Shown here: positions 46,900-56,108 of the stretch, in pieces
Layout of the letters: each line of letters starts with the position of its first letter
How positions within the stretch are numbered: position 1 is the stretch's first letter
Source of the DNA: Nocardia higoensis
Lineage (GTDB): Bacteria; Actinomycetota; Actinomycetes; Mycobacteriales; Mycobacteriaceae
Assembly (NCBI RefSeq): GCF_015477835.1
Contig: NZ_JADLQN010000001.1
Location: forward strand, 2,108,001-2,172,000
Direction: 5' to 3'
Length of the DNA stretch: 64,000 nucleotides
The notes under the pieces: model-generated
The model's input: the letters and a program-made list of their open reading frames with translations, nothing else
The model's database searches: none
What the model was told of the DNA's origin: nothing
Position numbers and translations under genes: made by a program

Positions 46900-47499
46900 A
46901 TGCTCACCACGCCTATCGCCGCCGAACACCGTGCGGCCCATCGTCGCGGGCGGCTCGCCGCGTCTGCCGCCGTCGCCCTGACCGTCACCGCGATCACCAC
47001 GGTCGTTCTCCCGGTCGCTGGCGCGACGCCCGCCCCGCTCCCCGAGAACGCGGCCGCATCGGCAGCCGTCACCGCCCTGAGCCGGGGCAACGCCGGAACC
47101 GTCTCGGTACCGGGTGATTTCGCGGCGACCTTCGGCTACACGCCGGTGCGCTACGACGGCGTGATGATCAAGCCGACCGGCGAATGCTCCTCCCCTGTCC
47201 CGCTGCCCGCCGAGTTCGACACCGCCTGCAAGGCACACGACCTCGGCTACGACCTGCTGCGCTACGCCCGACTCCACGACGAGCCGCTGGGACCATGGGC
47301 GCGCCAGACCGTCGACGCCGCACTGGAGCGCGCGATGCGGGAATCCTGCACGACCCGCGCCGAGGCCGTGGCCCGCGCGCGATGCGCGGTGATGGCGTCC
47401 GTCGCGAGCGTCTTCGTCGATCTCAATTCCCGCCGCGAGGGGTACGGCTCGCCGGTGGTGGGCGCAGTGCCCGGCCGAGTCGAGGCGGTGGCCCGGTGA
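46900..47499 (+). CDS. Secreted phospholipase A2-like protein
   Basis: This 199-residue protein has a Sec signal (RRGRLAASAAVALTVTAITTVVLPVAGA, cleavage near residue 42). The PLA2 catalytic segment ACKAHDLGYDLLRYARL contains the His-Asp pair, and further Cys residues (GECSSP, ESCTT, ARCAVM) suit two disulfides as in the streptomycete enzyme. It would release fatty acids from phospholipids outside the cell. ATG 46900 is the first start that gives a full signal. Its stop overlaps the next gene's GTG. Confidence 0.82.
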   Translation: MLTTPIAAEHRAAHRRGRLAASAAVALTVTAITTVVLPVAGATPAPLPENAAASAAVTALSRGNAGTVSVPGDFAATFGYTPVRYDGVMIKPTGECSSPVPLPAEFDTACKAHDLGYDLLRYARLHDEPLGPWARQTVDAALERAMRESCTTRAEAVARARCAVMASVASVFVDLNSRREGYGSPVVGAVPGRVEAVAR

Positions 47500-48884
47500 G
47501 TATCACCGCTCGACGCCACCACCGTGACCGCGCAGGTCTTCCGCTGCCCCGGATCGGCACCTGCCTCGGTATCGCCGTGGGGGTGGCGGCCTCGCTCGCG
47601 CCCGGGCTGCTTCCGCGGACAGCGGGGGCGCAGGCCATTCTGACCGGCTTGCTGGTAGCCGGGGCGCTGGGCGCGGCAGCGGGGCTCGGGTGGGCGTTGC
47701 GCCGGGCCGGAATGGACACCGATCGACAGGCGGGGCGCGCCGGAGTCGCGATAGCGACAGCCGTGGTGCTCACCGCAGCGATATGGCGAGCCGGCCACTG
47801 GCAGAACGGATTGCGCTCGGCGATGGGAGTCGCGCCGATCGACCCGTGGTACTGGGCGAGGTGCGCGGCCGGGGCGACGCTGGTCGCGGGCACGCTGGTC
47901 GCGGTGGGGCGGGTGTCGCGGCGGGCGCTGACGGCTCTGCGGACCGGCCCGACGATCGTCGCGGCTGTGGTGGTGGCGCTCGTCGGCTGGCTCGTGCTGG
48001 CGCCGGGCATCGTCGACTGGCGGATGGCGACCTATGCCGAGGCCAACGCGGCACCGGAACCCGATACGCCGCCGCACATTCCGCCCCCGCACTCCGGGAG
48101 CGCGGAATCGGAGGTGGACTCGGCCGGCCTGGGCAGGCAGGGACGCCGGTTCGTCGGCGGCGGGCAGGACGGGCCGATCCGGGTGTACGTGGGCGTGGAT
48201 TCCGCGCCCGACCTCCGGACGCGGGTGGCACTGGCGGTCCGCGAACTGGAACGTTCCGGCGGGTTCGCGCGCGGCAATATCGTGATCGCGGTGCCGACCG
48301 GGTCCGGGTGGATCGACGGCGGTGCCGTGACCGGTATCGCCGAACGTTTCGGCGAGGACGCGGCCGTGGTCGGGCTGCAATACGCCTACACCCCCAGTTG
48401 GGTGAGCTTCGTCTTCGGTCGCGAGCAGGCCGTGGAGGCGGCGCGCGCATTGTTCACCGCGATCGAGGACCGCGTCGCGACCATGACGCCCAGGCCGCGG
48501 TTGTTCGTCTACGGACAGAGTCTGGGCGCCTACGGGGGCAGCGGGATCTTCACCGACGAGGTCGACCAGGACCGGCGCACCTGCGCGGTGCTGTGGGCGG
48601 GACCACCGGCGAATCGGGCCCACCGGGCGGGCGCGACGGTGCTGGCCAACAGCTCCGACCCGGTGGTGCACTGGTCGCCCGCGCTGCTGTGGCGCGCACC
48701 CGACCTGGCCGACGTCCGTCACGACGCACCGCTGCCCCGCTGGCTGCCGCTGCTCTCCTTCGTCCAGACCACCGCCGATCTGCTCGGCGCCCTGGACGCG
48801 CCCGCGGGCCACGGTCACCGCTACGGCACCGACCAGGGCACCGGACTGGGCGATTGCGGCTCTCCCGGTGGCACCCACGGTTGA
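47496..48884 (+). CDS. Membrane-anchored alpha/beta-hydrolase family protein
   Basis: This 462-residue protein has about four N-terminal membrane helices (LGIAVGVAASLAPGLL, AILTGLLVAGALGAAAGLGWAL, AGVAIATAVVLTAAIW, TIVAAVVVALVGWLVLAPG). A catalytic domain follows, with the nucleophile elbow FVYGQSLGAYGG near residue 346 and a late Asp/His-containing segment. The layout matches actinobacterial alpha/beta-hydrolases with an N-terminal membrane domain. GTG 47496 overlaps the phospholipase stop, so the two lipid-acting enzymes are translationally coupled. Confidence 0.82.
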   Translation: MSITARRHHRDRAGLPLPRIGTCLGIAVGVAASLAPGLLPRTAGAQAILTGLLVAGALGAAAGLGWALRRAGMDTDRQAGRAGVAIATAVVLTAAIWRAGHWQNGLRSAMGVAPIDPWYWARCAAGATLVAGTLVAVGRVSRRALTALRTGPTIVAAVVVALVGWLVLAPGIVDWRMATYAEANAAPEPDTPPHIPPPHSGSAESEVDSAGLGRQGRRFVGGGQDGPIRVYVGVDSAPDLRTRVALAVRELERSGGFARGNIVIAVPTGSGWIDGGAVTGIAERFGEDAAVVGLQYAYTPSWVSFVFGREQAVEAARALFTAIEDRVATMTPRPRLFVYGQSLGAYGGSGIFTDEVDQDRRTCAVLWAGPPANRAHRAGATVLANSSDPVVHWSPALLWRAPDLADVRHDAPLPRWLPLLSFVQTTADLLGALDAPAGHGHRYGTDQGTGLGDCGSPGGTHG

Positions 48885-48891
48885 CGCGAGC

Positions 48892-48905
48892 TAGAACATG
48901 TTCTA
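48892..48905. promoter_or_regulatory. KstR-like operator
   Basis: TAGAACATGTTCTA is a perfect 14-bp palindrome that fits the published KstR consensus TnnAACnnGTTnnA. It lies 9 nt before the SRPBCC start, and a TAATTT -10-like box (48904-48909) overlaps its end, so a bound repressor would block transcription. Confidence 0.6.
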
Positions 48906-48914
48906 ATTTCAGGC

Positions 48915-49361
48915 ATGGCCTTCGTCGTCGACACCACCGTGTACATCGATGCCCCCGCCGATGTCGTCTGGCAAGTCATCACCGACTTCCCCCGCTACGG
49001 CGAATGGAATCCGTTCGTCGCCGAGTGCTCGAGCACGCTGGTGCCCGGCGCCCCGATCGACATGGTGGTGAACCTCGGCGGCCCGAAACCCAAGCGCCAG
49101 CGCGAGTTCGTCCGCACGCACACCCCCGGCCGGGAATTCAGCTACACCATGAAGCCGGTCCCCCTCGGCACCTTGCACAGCCTGCGCAGTCACACCGTCA
49201 CCGAGGTCACCCCGCAGCGCACCCGCTACGCATCACACTTCGAACTCGCGGGCTGGTTGCATCCCGTCGTGGCCGCCGCGCTCGGCAAGCAACTGCGCCG
49301 GGGTTTCGAGGGCATGACCGTCGCGGTGCAGCGCCAGGCCGAGACACTGCGCGCACGCTGA
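48915..49361 (+). CDS. SRPBCC (START/Bet v1-like) family protein
   Basis: This 148-residue protein starts with VDTTVYIDAPADVVWQVITDFPRYGEWNPFV, here recognised by IDAPADVVW and YGEWNPF, the hallmark of SRPBCC lipid- and polyketide-binding proteins. The C-terminal helix is LGKQLRRGFEGMTVAVQRQAETL. It probably binds a hydrophobic ligand. The KstR-like box at its promoter suggests expression with steroid catabolism genes. The short gap between TAATTT and ATG suggests a leaderless mRNA. Confidence 0.88.
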   Translation: MAFVVDTTVYIDAPADVVWQVITDFPRYGEWNPFVAECSSTLVPGAPIDMVVNLGGPKPKRQREFVRTHTPGREFSYTMKPVPLGTLHSLRSHTVTEVTPQRTRYASHFELAGWLHPVVAAALGKQLRRGFEGMTVAVQRQAETLRAR

Positions 49362-49534
49362 CCCACCGGACCGGGGCAGGCGGGCAGTCCGATGCCGGAT
49401 CGGACTCCGCGCGCCACCGACACGGTCCCGCTAGGCCACGGCCGTCGACACGACCTCCCGAGAGTCCGGACCGACTGACTGGGAGGCCACCCCGCTCACC
49501 CTGGTCGCCGCGCCGCCGAAGCGGCCGATCGCCG

Positions 49535-50131
49535 TCATTCCGGTCGCGCGAGCAGATAAGCCGAGACGGCTTCCAAGGCGGCGTCGGCGTAATCCTCGGT
49601 GAGGCCGCCGAGCCCCAGCGACCAGCGCATCTGAATCGGGCCGAGCAGGAGGTCCACGGCCAGCTCGAGATCGAGCCCCGGGCGGAGTTCTCCGGAGTCG
49701 ACGCCCGCGGCCAGGCGATTCGCCAGGGCCCTCCGCTGCGGTAGCAGGAGCTGCTCACGGTAGGCCGCCGCGAGTGTCACGTCCTGCTGGATCTCGATAT
49801 ACATCGCACGCAGGAAGCCCTCGAAGACCGGATCGGTGAGAGCGGCGATCGATCCGCGCAGCAGCAGGCGCACATCGGCGCGCAGGTCGCCGGTATCGGG
49901 GAGCGCGAGACCGTCCGGCCCCGAGTCCATGTCGCGCATGGCGTCGAAGACCACCGCCCCCTTGGACGGCCACCAGCGATAGATCGTCTGCTTCCCGACG
50001 CCCGCCCGCGCCGCGATCGCCTCGACCGTCAGTTTTCCGTAGGGCAGTTCACCGATGAGCTCGCCGGTTGCCGCGAGAATCGCCGCCCTGGCTCGTTCGC
50101 TTCGTCTGGCCGCGCTGGGTGATTCGGTCAC
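49535..50131 (-). CDS. TetR-family repressor
   Basis: This 198-residue regulator has the TetR helix-turn-helix at about residues 30-50 (LTVEAIAARAGVGKQTIYRWWPSKGAVVFDA, core VEAIAARAGVGKQTIYRWW) and a C-terminal ligand domain. The start is GTG 50131 with TACTCT 7 nt upstream, so the mRNA is probably leaderless. It is divergent from an SDR gene, and the shared 112-nt gap contains two copies of the same inverted repeat, the likely operators for both genes. Confidence 0.92.
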   Translation of the reverse strand: MTESPSAARRSERARAAILAATGELIGELPYGKLTVEAIAARAGVGKQTIYRWWPSKGAVVFDAMRDMDSGPDGLALPDTGDLRADVRLLLRGSIAALTDPVFEGFLRAMYIEIQQDVTLAAAYREQLLLPQRRALANRLAAGVDSGELRPGLDLELAVDLLLGPIQMRWSLGLGGLTEDYADAALEAVSAYLLARPE

Positions 50132-50138
50132 ATGGCCC

Positions 50139-50144
50139 AGAGTA
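50139..50144 (-). promoter_or_regulatory. -10 box of the TetR gene
   Basis: TACTCT on the minus strand, 7 nt from GTG 50131, next to the first operator. Confidence 0.4.
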
Positions 50145-50149
50145 CCGGA

Positions 50150-50172
50150 AGACGAGACGAAACGTCTCGTCT
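50150..50172. promoter_or_regulatory. TetR operator 1
   Basis: AGACGAGACG and CGTCTCGTCT form a perfect 10-bp inverted repeat around AAA. It overlaps the TTGACA -35 (50172-50177) of the SDR gene and lies just upstream of the regulator's -10 box, so binding would repress both directions. Confidence 0.65.
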
Positions 50173-50208
50173 TGACAGGTCCGTATTCCGATGCCACTCT
50201 TCTCGAAA

Positions 50209-50225
50209 CGAGACGCAGCGTCTCG
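50209..50225. promoter_or_regulatory. TetR operator 2
   Basis: CGAGACGC-A-GCGTCTCG repeats the core GAGACGnnnCGTCTC of operator 1, centred 56 bp from it and 19 nt before the SDR start. Confidence 0.65.
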
Positions 50226-50243
50226 CAACGAAAGGACGACGAC

Positions 50244-51206
50244 ATGACCCGAACCTGGTTCATCACCGGCGCCAACCGCGGCCTCGGCCGCGCCTTCACC
50301 GTGGCGGCGCTCGGCGTGGGCGACCGGGTCGTCGCGACCGCCCGCGATCCGCGGACCATGGCCGATCTGTCCGACGATCGGCTGATCGTGCTGCCGTTGG
50401 ACGTGCGCGACCGCGCGGCTGTTGTCGACACCGTACGGACAGCCGTCGCTCGCACGGGCGGCATCGACGTGGTGGTCGACAATGCCGGCTACGGCCTGGT
50501 CGGCGCGATCGAGGAACTGTCCGAAGCGCAGGTGCGCGAGCAGATGGAGGTGAATTTCTTCGGCGCACTGTGGGTTTCGCAGGCGATCGCCCCGCATATG
50601 CGCGAGCGTGGGAGCGGACGCATCGTGCAGATCTCCACGGTAGGCGCGGTCGGCAGCCTGCCGCTGTTCGGCGCGTACAACGCGAGCAAGTGGGCGCTGG
50701 AGGGTTTCAGCGCGGCGCTGGCCGACGAACTGCGCCCCTTCGGCGTGCACGTGACGCTGGCCCAGCTCGGTGGCTTCGACACCGACTGGGCCAAGTCCAG
50801 CATGCGATTCGGCACCGCGTTGCCCGCCTATGACGCGGTGCGCGAAAGCATTCTGGGGCTCGACACCTACCCCGAGACGCACGTCGGCACCCAGGGGACG
50901 ACCGCAACGGCAGCGGATGAGCAAGCCGACCCGGAACCGAGTGCGGTCGCCACGCCGGCGACAGATCCGGCCGAGACAGACCGGACCGCACCGGCGGCGG
51001 CCGGACCCGAGCCGGACGCGGCGCACGCCGAATGGATCGACGCCGCGCCGGAAGTCGCCGCACGGGCCCTGCTCGAGCTGGTGGACATGCCGAATCCGCC
51101 GCTGCGCAAGATCATCGGGCCCGGAGCGCACCAGATGGTGACCATGGCACTCGACCAGCGGCGGATCGACTACCTCCGCGATCCCGAATTCACCTGGCCC
51201 GCATAA
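50244..51206 (+). CDS. Short-chain dehydrogenase (classical SDR) with low-complexity insert
   Basis: This 320-residue SDR has the cofactor motif TGANRGLGRA, NNAG replaced by DNAGYG, and the active-site ISTVGAVGSLPLFGAYNASK (Ser, Tyr-x3-Lys). Between about residues 215 and 265 a stretch rich in Ala, Thr, Pro and Glu is inserted, which typical 275-residue relatives lack. ATG 50244 follows AAAGGACGACG. It is probably the main target of the divergent TetR repressor, as in xenobiotic-inducible SDR/TetR pairs. Confidence 0.9.
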   Translation: MTRTWFITGANRGLGRAFTVAALGVGDRVVATARDPRTMADLSDDRLIVLPLDVRDRAAVVDTVRTAVARTGGIDVVVDNAGYGLVGAIEELSEAQVREQMEVNFFGALWVSQAIAPHMRERGSGRIVQISTVGAVGSLPLFGAYNASKWALEGFSAALADELRPFGVHVTLAQLGGFDTDWAKSSMRFGTALPAYDAVRESILGLDTYPETHVGTQGTTATAADEQADPEPSAVATPATDPAETDRTAPAAAGPEPDAAHAEWIDAAPEVAARALLELVDMPNPPLRKIIGPGAHQMVTMALDQRRIDYLRDPEFTWPA

Positions 51207-51210
51207 CGAA

Positions 51211-51239
51211 CGAGCCCGCACCTGCGCGGTGCGGGCTCG
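51211..51239. terminator. Bidirectional hairpin between the SDR gene and gatA
   Basis: A 12-bp perfect stem (CGAGCCCGCACC and its complement, loop TGCGC) lies between two converging genes and can end both. Confidence 0.75.
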
Positions 51240-51282
51240 GCGAGCGAGCCCCGCCTCGATCCGGGATCGGGTGGGCGCGGGC

Positions 51283-52769
<1,487 letters not shown>

Positions 52770-52773
<4 letters not shown>

Positions 52774-52847
52774 TCGCCCTCCACTGTGTCCTGCGGGAGC
52801 TCCCGCACCCCGTCGGTCGAACGATCAGCTGCGCGATTGTGGATCAT
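52770..52847 (-). CDS. 25-residue mini-ORF, copy B
   Basis: This frame ([10 protein letters not shown]...QDTVEGE) is identical to copy A. It starts at an ATG overlapping the stop of copy A and stops at a TGA overlapping the gatA ATG. GGAGGG precedes its start. It lies entirely in the 74-bp tandem repeat. It may only pass ribosomes from gatC to gatA. Confidence 0.35.
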
Positions 52848-52930
52848 TCGCCCTCCACTGTGTCCTGCGGGAGCTCCCGCACCCCGTCGGTCGAACGATC
52901 AGCTGCGCGATTGTGGATCATTCGCCCTCC
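52771..52930. repeat. 74-bp tandem duplication between gatC and gatA
   Basis: Two exact 74-bp copies (52771-52844 and 52845-52918) are followed by the first 12 nt of a third (52919-52930). Each unit carries GGAGGG followed by ATG on the minus strand and the palindrome GCGGGAGCTCCCGC. The period of 74 (3n-1) makes each ATGA overlap shift the frame, so both copies read as coupled short ORFs. Confidence 0.95.
52844..52921 (-). CDS. 25-residue mini-ORF, copy A
   Basis: An ATG overlapping the gatC stop (ATGA) opens a 25-codon frame ending in VEGE, closed by a TGA that overlaps the ATG of copy B. GGAGGG lies within the end of gatC at the right distance. No homologue is recognised. Confidence 0.35.
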   Translation of the reverse strand: MIHNRAADRSTDGVRELPQDTVEGE

Positions 52931-53217
52931 CCGAGAATCTGCGGAACCATGAAGCGCTGCTCCTCGACGGCGGGGGCGGCGGCGAGCGCCTCGTTCGGCG
53001 CCAGACCCGGCACCACCGCGTCCACTCGGGTCACATTGGTCTCCGGGTCGGGCGAGGCGGTCGCGGGGACATCGGCGGCGGCGACCTCGGAGATGGTCCG
53101 CACGTGGCTCAGGATCGAATCCAGCTGACCGGCGAACTGATCCAGTTCGGCGTCGGACAGCGCGAGCCGGGAAAGCCGGGCGAGGTGTGCTACCTCGTCG
53201 CGGGAGATGGCGGGCAC
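52918..53217 (-). CDS. gatC: Asp-tRNA(Asn)/Glu-tRNA(Gln) amidotransferase subunit C
   Basis: This 99-residue subunit stabilises GatA and links it to GatB. It begins [33 protein letters not shown], seen by its landmarks [14 protein letters not shown] and QLDSIL. It ends with [11 protein letters not shown], as in mycobacterial GatC. The start is GTG 53217 with AGGGG 7 nt upstream. It is divergent from the ACT-domain gene. Confidence 0.95.
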   Translation of the reverse strand: MPAISRDEVAHLARLSRLALSDAELDQFAGQLDSILSHVRTISEVAAADVPATASPDPETNVTRVDAVVPGLAPNEALAAAPAVEEQRFMVPQILGEGE

Positions 53218-53484
53218 CGCGGAACCCCTTTCGGCATGGAGAGCGTCGGGAACGGCTGGGCATGGAACCGTCGGGCAATACCCTACCGACCCCGCTCCGC
53301 GGCCCGTCATCGCCGCCACCCTCCGACGACACACCACCGCACCGAGAGCGACACGCCGCGAATCAGACAACCCGCCGTGTGGCGTGCGTCACGCCGCGCG
53401 CTTCGACTCGATAACCGACCGTTCCGGGTGTAAATATTGCCTGACCCGGGTAACCGAGCAGCAGGCTCGGCCCAGAGGAAAGGA

Positions 53485-54141
53485 ATGCGCGTGTCTTATC
53501 TGCTCCGCGTGCAACTTCCGGATCGCCCGGGAAGCCTCGGCGCACTCGCACTCGCATTGGGCACGGTCGGAGCGGACATCCTGTCGCTCGACGTGGTCGA
53601 GCGCGGCGCGGGCTTCGCGGTGGACGATCTGGTCGTGGAAGTGGCGCCCAACGCGCTGCCCGACACGCTCATCACCGCCGCGGAGGGCATTCCCGACGTC
53701 CACGTCGATTCCATCCGCCCGTACTCGGGCGTGCTGGACACCCACCGGGAACTCGAACTCATCGATCAGGTCGCCGGCGCGCGCGACGACCGCCTGCAGA
53801 TCCTGGTCGACGGCATCCCGCGGGTGCTGCGGGTCGGCTGGAGCACCATCCTCGACTCCGGCCCGCAGGGCGCCTACCGGGTCGTCGGCAGCCAGAGCGC
53901 GCCGCAGACCCAGGCGTCCTCCGCTCCCTGGATGCCGCTACAGAAGCCCACCGTGCTGGACCCCGACGGCGACTGGGTGCCGCAGATCTGGCGCGACATG
54001 GACACCAAGCTGGCCGCCGCGCCGCTCGGCAACACCGGCAAGGTACTGATGCTCGGCCGCCCCGGCGGGCCGGGCTTCCGCCCGTCGGAGGTCGCGCGCC
54101 TGGGTTACCTCGCCGGCATCGTCGCGACCGTCCTCGGCTGA
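53485..54141 (+). CDS. ACT-domain protein (Rv3013-like)
   Basis: This 218-residue protein has an N-terminal ACT domain (YLLRVQLPDRPGSLGALALALGTVGADILSLDVVE, core DRPGSLGALALALG) and a second, less clear, regulatory half ending GPGFRPSEVARLGYLAGIVATVLG. It probably binds an amino acid or other small ligand. ATG 53485 follows AGAGGAAAGGA. Its position, divergent from gatC, is conserved in mycobacteria. The partner protein is unknown. Confidence 0.85.
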   Translation: MRVSYLLRVQLPDRPGSLGALALALGTVGADILSLDVVERGAGFAVDDLVVEVAPNALPDTLITAAEGIPDVHVDSIRPYSGVLDTHRELELIDQVAGARDDRLQILVDGIPRVLRVGWSTILDSGPQGAYRVVGSQSAPQTQASSAPWMPLQKPTVLDPDGDWVPQIWRDMDTKLAAAPLGNTGKVLMLGRPGGPGFRPSEVARLGYLAGIVATVLG

Positions 54142-54281
54142 TTCGCTCGCCGGACACCGATGGCGCACCACGCCATCGGAATTCGGTTGGCAGACAAGGG
54201 TCCTCAGCACCCTGTGGCCGATCGCCGCAACGGCTCGCGGAGACGAGCGCCCACCGCTCGGCCGGACGGGCCCGCAGGCCG

Positions 54282-54947
54282 CTACGGGTCCGGCGACGAG
54301 TCCGGCGGGGGCACGTCGACGGCGATCTCCCCGCCGAGCGCGTAGCGGCCGGACAGCTGTAGATCGTCACCGCTCCAGAAGCGGCCCGGGTCGTACCAGT
54401 TCGGGCTGCGGTGGGCCGGAAGCAGATCCATCGCCTGATAGGTGGCGGCGACGATCTCCGCACAGTAGGCCTTCTCCAGTTCCCTGGGATCGGGCCGCGC
54501 GCGCCTGCGTCGCGGCATCCTGATCCGCCCGCGCAACCACCGGCCGGCCAGTCCGGCGGTCGAGGGGAACGGGGTGCCGTCGAGGCGGGCGATGGTGCGC
54601 AGCAGGCTGTCCTCCATCTCGCGCGTCACCGGATCGTTCAGCTGGCGCAACCACGCGCGCTGCCCGTACCGGTGCGCCCACACCAGCACCGCGTCGCGCA
54701 GATTGTGCAACTGCACACCGCGATGCGTGCTGCCGGTCCACATGTCGGTCAGCGAGTGGCCGAGTTCGGCATGCCAGATCAGAGCGGGCAGGTCGTCGAT
54801 GACCACCGACATGCCGACGTGGTTGACCGGGCTGTTGGTCGTCATCCGGATCACCCGGTCGGCGGCGGATCTGCCTCGGAACAGCCAGATGTCGCCGGTT
54901 CTGGTGATGTCGAGCGCCCGGTCGAGACTGATGCTCCTAGCCGTCAT
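54282..54947 (-). CDS. Permuted NlpC/P60 (YiiX-like) papain-fold protein
   Basis: This 221-residue protein has TGDIWLFRGRSAADRVIRMTTNSPVNHVGMSVVID early on, where the HVG His is the catalytic base in permuted NlpC/P60 enzymes. KAYCAEIVAATYQAMDLL comes later and supplies the nucleophile Cys. No signal peptide is visible. Such proteins may be lipid-modifying or amide hydrolases. The ATG lies 17 nt from the divergent ATG at 54965, with overlapping -10 boxes. Confidence 0.75.
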   Translation of the reverse strand: MTARSISLDRALDITRTGDIWLFRGRSAADRVIRMTTNSPVNHVGMSVVIDDLPALIWHAELGHSLTDMWTGSTHRGVQLHNLRDAVLVWAHRYGQRAWLRQLNDPVTREMEDSLLRTIARLDGTPFPSTAGLAGRWLRGRIRMPRRRRARPDPRELEKAYCAEIVAATYQAMDLLPAHRSPNWYDPGRFWSGDDLQLSGRYALGGEIAVDVPPPDSSPDP

Positions 54948-54964
54948 GGCGTTAGCCTAGGGGT
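54948..54964. promoter_or_regulatory. Divergent overlapping leaderless promoters
   Basis: GTTAGCCTAG contains TAGCCT (54953-54958) facing right, 6 nt from ATG 54965. It also contains, one base shifted on the other strand, TAGGCT (54954-54959) facing left, 6 nt from ATG 54947. The two start codons are 17 nt apart. Confidence 0.55.
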
Positions 54965-55279
54965 ATGAGGTGGTGGAAGGCAGTGGGATTGGCGGGGGCG
55001 GCCGGTGTGGTCGCCACCGGTGTGATCGTGGTGCGCGCCGAACGCCGCCGCCGCGCGTACACACCCGAGCAGGTCCGTGAACAACTCCACGCGCGGTTCA
55101 CGCAGGCCACCACGGCCGAGTCGGCGCTGTCGCCCGTCGAGCCGGAAGCGACGCGGGCAGATCGGCTGCGCGAGCGTTTCTGCGCGCTGGTGCGGCGCCG
55201 CCGTCCCATCCCGCGATCCTCCGCGAAAGCACGATCACCGCACCGTTCGAGCGGCACCACGTGGCGGCGGCGACGGTGA
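54965..55279 (+). CDS. Small membrane-anchored hypothetical protein
   Basis: This 104-residue protein has an N-terminal membrane helix (AVGLAGAAGVVATGVIVVRA) followed by a very basic cytoplasmic region (RAERRRRAYTPEQVREQLHARF, C-terminal RRRR). No family is recognised. The basic tail could contact nucleic acid or phospholipid. It shares a promoter region with the papain-fold gene. Confidence 0.55.
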   Translation: MRWWKAVGLAGAAGVVATGVIVVRAERRRRAYTPEQVREQLHARFTQATTAESALSPVEPEATRADRLRERFCALVRRRRPIPRSSAKARSPHRSSGTTWRRRR

Positions 55280-55358
55280 TCGTTCCCGCTCGTGCGGGCG
55301 GCCGTGGCCGCCCCCGCGGGTTGCGATCGCGGCGGTGACGCTCACGAACCGATTCGGA

Positions 55359-56108
55359 TCAGTCGGCCATGTCGACAGGCAGGCGCATGACGGTGAGCGG
55401 CAGTCCCGAGGGCGTCGCCCAATCCCGTTGCGGCGCATGGATGAAGCCGAGCCGGTCGTAGAGGCGGCGAGCATCGGCCATGGCGGGCATGGTGGTGAGC
55501 ACCACGGCCCCGAAGGATTCGGCGCGGGCGAGTCCGATCACCGTGCGCACCAAGGCGGTTCCCGCGCCGAGGCCGCGGGCACCGGACGAGACCGCCAGCA
55601 TGCGGAACTCGAGTTCGCCGGGACGGGCGATATCGGCGTAGGGGGTGCCGGGACGGGCAACGGTCAGCGAGCCGACCACCTCGCCCTCGTGCTCGGCGAC
55701 CAGCAGGGTGGCAGAACCCGCTCGGCGGGCGGTGTCCGCGAGCTCGTCGACGTAGGGGCTGTCCGGGGAGACGTAGCCTTCGCCGACGTAGACAGCGACC
55801 GTCAGCTCGCCGATGCGGCGGTGGTCGGTCGCGGTAGCGGTGCGCACCGTGAGCCCGCTCGCCGCACCCGGACGAACCGTACTCGGGCGAGCCGCACTCC
55901 GGGCTGCCGGGCTCGAGTGCGCCGGGCTCCTGTCTGCCGAGCTCCGGTCTGCCACGCTGGAGTGCGCCGGGGTCGAGTGCGCCGAACTCCGCTCTGCCGG
56001 GCTCCGCTCTGCCGGGCTGGAGAGCGCCGGGCCCGAGTGGACGGTGCGCGGGTGTGCGGCGCTCTCGTGACCGGGCTCGGCCGTGCGCCGACCGCCACTC
56101 GTCGTCAC
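55359..56108 (-). CDS. GNAT-family N-acetyltransferase with repeat-rich N-terminus
   Basis: The C-terminal 160 residues are a GNAT domain: LTVRTATATDHRRIGELTVAVYVGEGY, LLVAEHEGEVVGSLTVARPG, EFRMLAVSSGARGLGAGTALVRTVI (acetyl-CoA loop) and ARRLYDRLGFIHAP. From GTG 56108 (overlapping the previous stop, GTGA) there are about 87 more residues of SPAERS/SPAHSS-type repeats. A second start, GTG 55847, gives a normal 162-residue GNAT and may be the true one. The substrate is unknown. Confidence 0.82.
   Translation of the reverse strand: MTTSGGRRTAEPGHESAAHPRTVHSGPALSSPAERSPAERSSAHSTPAHSSVADRSSADRSPAHSSPAARSAARPSTVRPGAASGLTVRTATATDHRRIGELTVAVYVGEGYVSPDSPYVDELADTARRAGSATLLVAEHEGEVVGSLTVARPGTPYADIARPGELEFRMLAVSSGARGLGAGTALVRTVIGLARAESFGAVVLTTMPAMADARRLYDRLGFIHAPQRDWATPSGLPLTVMRLPVDMAD
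55875..56045. repeat. Imperfect 15-bp tandem repeats in the GNAT 5' region
   Basis: Units related to TCTGCCGGGCTCCGC recur about ten times. Read on the minus strand they encode the SPAERS-type tail. Read on the plus strand (open frame from ATG 55813) they encode A-x-L-x-x pentapeptides. Confidence 0.7.

Noticed and set aside
53224..53484. Possible small ORF or regulatory RNA in the gatC/ACT-gene gap
   Set aside because: No hairpin with a U tract, no coding signature and no clear paired promoter boxes; it is probably just the divergent promoter region.
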